A DNA stretch of 33,107 nucleotides from a virus. Numbering within the stretch: the first letter of the stretch is position 1; every line of letters begins with the position of its first letter. Both the position numbers and the translations under genes were made by a program. The notes under the pieces were generated by a model that was given only the letters and a program-made list of their open reading frames with translations, had not been told where the DNA came from and did not search any database. Positions 32,119 through 33,107 of this stretch are shown here, in pieces. The stretch is from the IMG/VR virus record IMGVR_UViG_3300032304_002271, positions 1-33,107 of that record; one strand, given 5' to 3'.

Positions 32119-32126
32119 TATAAATA
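32119..32126 (+). promoter_or_regulatory. T4-type late promoter (exact TATAAATA)
   Basis: TATAAATA matches the T4 late promoter core recognised by the phage sigma gp55 with gp33/gp45. It ends five bases before the ATG at 32132 and lies 128 bases upstream of the ATG at 32254, so it could drive the truncated PP-loop stump or the surface protein downstream. Confidence 0.5.
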
Positions 32127-32131
32127 GTAGC

Positions 32132-32206
32132 ATGGAAAAGCCAACGGTTCTAATAATGTTCTCAGGTGGACTAGATTCCACAGGTGTATTTTTCAAGTAC
32201 ATTTAA
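32132..32206 (+). pseudogene. Truncated PP-loop ATPase (QueC/ExsB-like) stump
   Basis: Twenty-four codons followed by TAA encode an N-terminus ending ...VLIMFSGGLDSTGVFFKYI. SGGLDST is the ATP-pyrophosphatase (PP) loop of QueC, asparagine synthetases and related ATP-using enzymes, normally at the very start of a protein of 200 or more residues. The coding sequence stops after the loop and no remainder is visible in other frames before the next gene at 32254. It looks like the remnant of a gene cut by recombination. It could not be active on its own. Confidence 0.6.
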
Positions 32207-32253
32207 CTTTTCTAGCGGCGGGAATAGATATGGGAGCGCGAATTTAGAGCAAT

Positions 32254-33107
32254 ATGGCATATAAAACAAAATACAAAAACGACGGAAAAATTTACGTAAA
32301 AAAAACCGGGGCGGAATTTCGTATTTTGCGCACAATAGACGCATCTCCAACACCCACACCAACGGCGAGTGCCACACCAACTCCTACGCAGGTTGCATTA
32401 TTGTTGGAGACTTCGATTGGATCAGATGTTGTGGTTTCTGTTCCCAAACAACAACCTTCTGACATAGGAATATCTTTAAATTTTGACTCTGTTGTTAATT
32501 CTGGGGTAACTACTGTAAGTGTGATAAATCCAAACCTAGGCACACCAGACCTCCCAGCCAATTTCGTGGTTGGAGACTCTTTAGCATCTTTTTCGATAAA
32601 TTCAACTGCGAATTTCTCTGGCGTGGTGGTTATTGATTTTTACCTTCCGGAAGGTATTTCGCAAGAAATTTTTAATTCATGTAGAATATTTCGGGTTTCA
32701 AACGGACAAACCACAGACTCAACTGTACTTAACGGTCCAAAAGCACCAGACTTTAGCACAAAAAGAATATCAGCACTCGTGGATGGTTTTAGTGAATTCT
32801 ATATAATACCAGCAACAAATACAGCCACGCCAACATCAACAGCCACGCCCACGCCCACGCCCACTGCAACGGCAACACCTGCATTGATCGATGTTGGATA
32901 CACATATAATGTTTTAAATTTAAACTATATAGGCTCAATAAACAATAGCATTTATGGACTATATTATGACTTAGATTCAACGCCAACACCCACGGCAACT
33001 GCTACGCCAACACCCACGGCAACTGCTACGCCAACACCCACGGCAACTGCTACGCCAACACCCACGGCAACTGCTACGCCAACACCCACGGCAACTGCTA
33101 CGCCAAC
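32254..33107 (+). CDS. Thr/Pro-repeat surface adhesin-like protein (3' partial)
   Basis: 284 codons are open to the right edge with no stop, so the gene continues outside. The N-terminus MAYKTKYKNDGKIYVKKT resembles the start of the FN3 protein at 10195 (KTK..GKYY pattern). After a TPTPTASATPTPT stretch, residues about 50-190 form a beta domain (IGISLNFDSVVNSGVTTVSV, then FSGVVVIDFYLPEG, CRIFRVSNG and a late ALVDGFSEFYII). Its layout resembles a domain seen in bacterial cell-surface proteins that ends in an LSPF-like strand. A second Thr/Pro tract, a short linker and then an 8-residue repeat (TPTPTATA) run to the edge. Probably a phage fibre or a captured host surface protein. Ribosome site weak. 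Confidence 0.75.
   Translation, partial: MAYKTKYKNDGKIYVKKTGAEFRILRTIDASPTPTPTASATPTPTQVALLLETSIGSDVVVSVPKQQPSDIGISLNFDSVVNSGVTTVSVINPNLGTPDLPANFVVGDSLASFSINSTANFSGVVVIDFYLPEGISQEIFNSCRIFRVSNGQTTDSTVLNGPKAPDFSTKRISALVDGFSEFYIIPATNTATPTSTATPTPTPTATATPALIDVGYTYNVLNLNYIGSINNSIYGLYYDLDSTPTPTATATPTPTATATPTPTATATPTPTATATPTPTATATP
32980..33107 (+). repeat. 24-bp Thr/Pro coding tandem repeat
   Basis: Five full, identical copies of ACGCCAACACCCACGGCAACTGCT (in pieces of eight codons, T-P-T-P-T-A-T-A) and eight bases of a sixth run off the edge. The identity at every synonymous position implies very recent expansion, and the true copy number may exceed what was assembled. Confidence 0.95.

Overview
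The window is a piece of a tailed-phage genome of the T4 superfamily (myovirus-type head genes). The clearest evidence is the plus-strand head block at about 16975-25834: a gp20-type portal, a small charged protein, a large unrecognised protein, a gp21-type prohead protease, a gp22-type scaffold and a gp23-type major capsid protein, in T4 order. No photosynthesis, replication or tRNA genes are present, so the host cannot be named. A divergent, environmental T4-like lineage is my inference. Genes sit in small blocks on both strands, are tightly packed (many ATGA or TTGA stop/start overlaps), and often start with GTG or TTG.

Region by region: (1) Bases 1-6198 carry the 3' part of a collagen-like/beta-roll fibre gene that runs in from the left. 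It is coupled by ATGA to a 1213-residue glycosyltransferase containing a WbsX (GT99-type) domain and three rhamnan-synthesis-F-like modules. (2) Bases 6195-8419 (minus) hold a SAM methyltransferase, two small unknown proteins and a sulfotransferase. (3) Bases 8544-11600 (plus) form a chain of probable tail-fibre or adhesin genes: a beta-rich protein, a LamG lectin, a chaperone-like protein and a fibronectin-III protein. A small 2-oxoglutarate/Fe(II) oxygenase ends the chain. (4) Bases 11619-16939 are mostly minus-strand sugar and polymer modification genes: two methyltransferases (one FkbM with TPR repeats), a GH130/GT108-like five-bladed propeller, a GT2 glycosyltransferase, another 2OG-Fe(II) oxygenase and a second sulfotransferase-like gene, plus one unknown plus-strand gene.

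(5) Bases 16975-25904 are the head module. The portal gene is interrupted by a 233-residue intein, and a BCS1-like AAA+ ATPase lies on the opposite strand between the portal and the rest of the head genes. The module closes with a strong terminator after gp23. (6) Bases 25904-28713 hold two divergent mobile-nuclease genes (PD-(D/E)XK type with zinc ribbons) sharing one promoter region. (7) Bases 28716-32096 hold a tail-collar protein, two unknown proteins and two GNAT-fold proteins. Three of these begin with short N-termini resembling the capsid-targeting peptides of T4 internal head proteins. (8) Bases 32097-33107 hold a consensus T4-type late promoter, a 24-codon stump of a PP-loop ATPase gene, and the start of a Thr/Pro-repeat surface protein that runs off the right edge.

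Working model: the fibre genes and the modification genes look like one functional unit, in which phage-encoded glycosyltransferases, methyltransferases, hydroxylases and sulfotransferases decorate the Thr-rich fibre repeats or the host surface. This is inferred from gene content, adjacency and overlap only.
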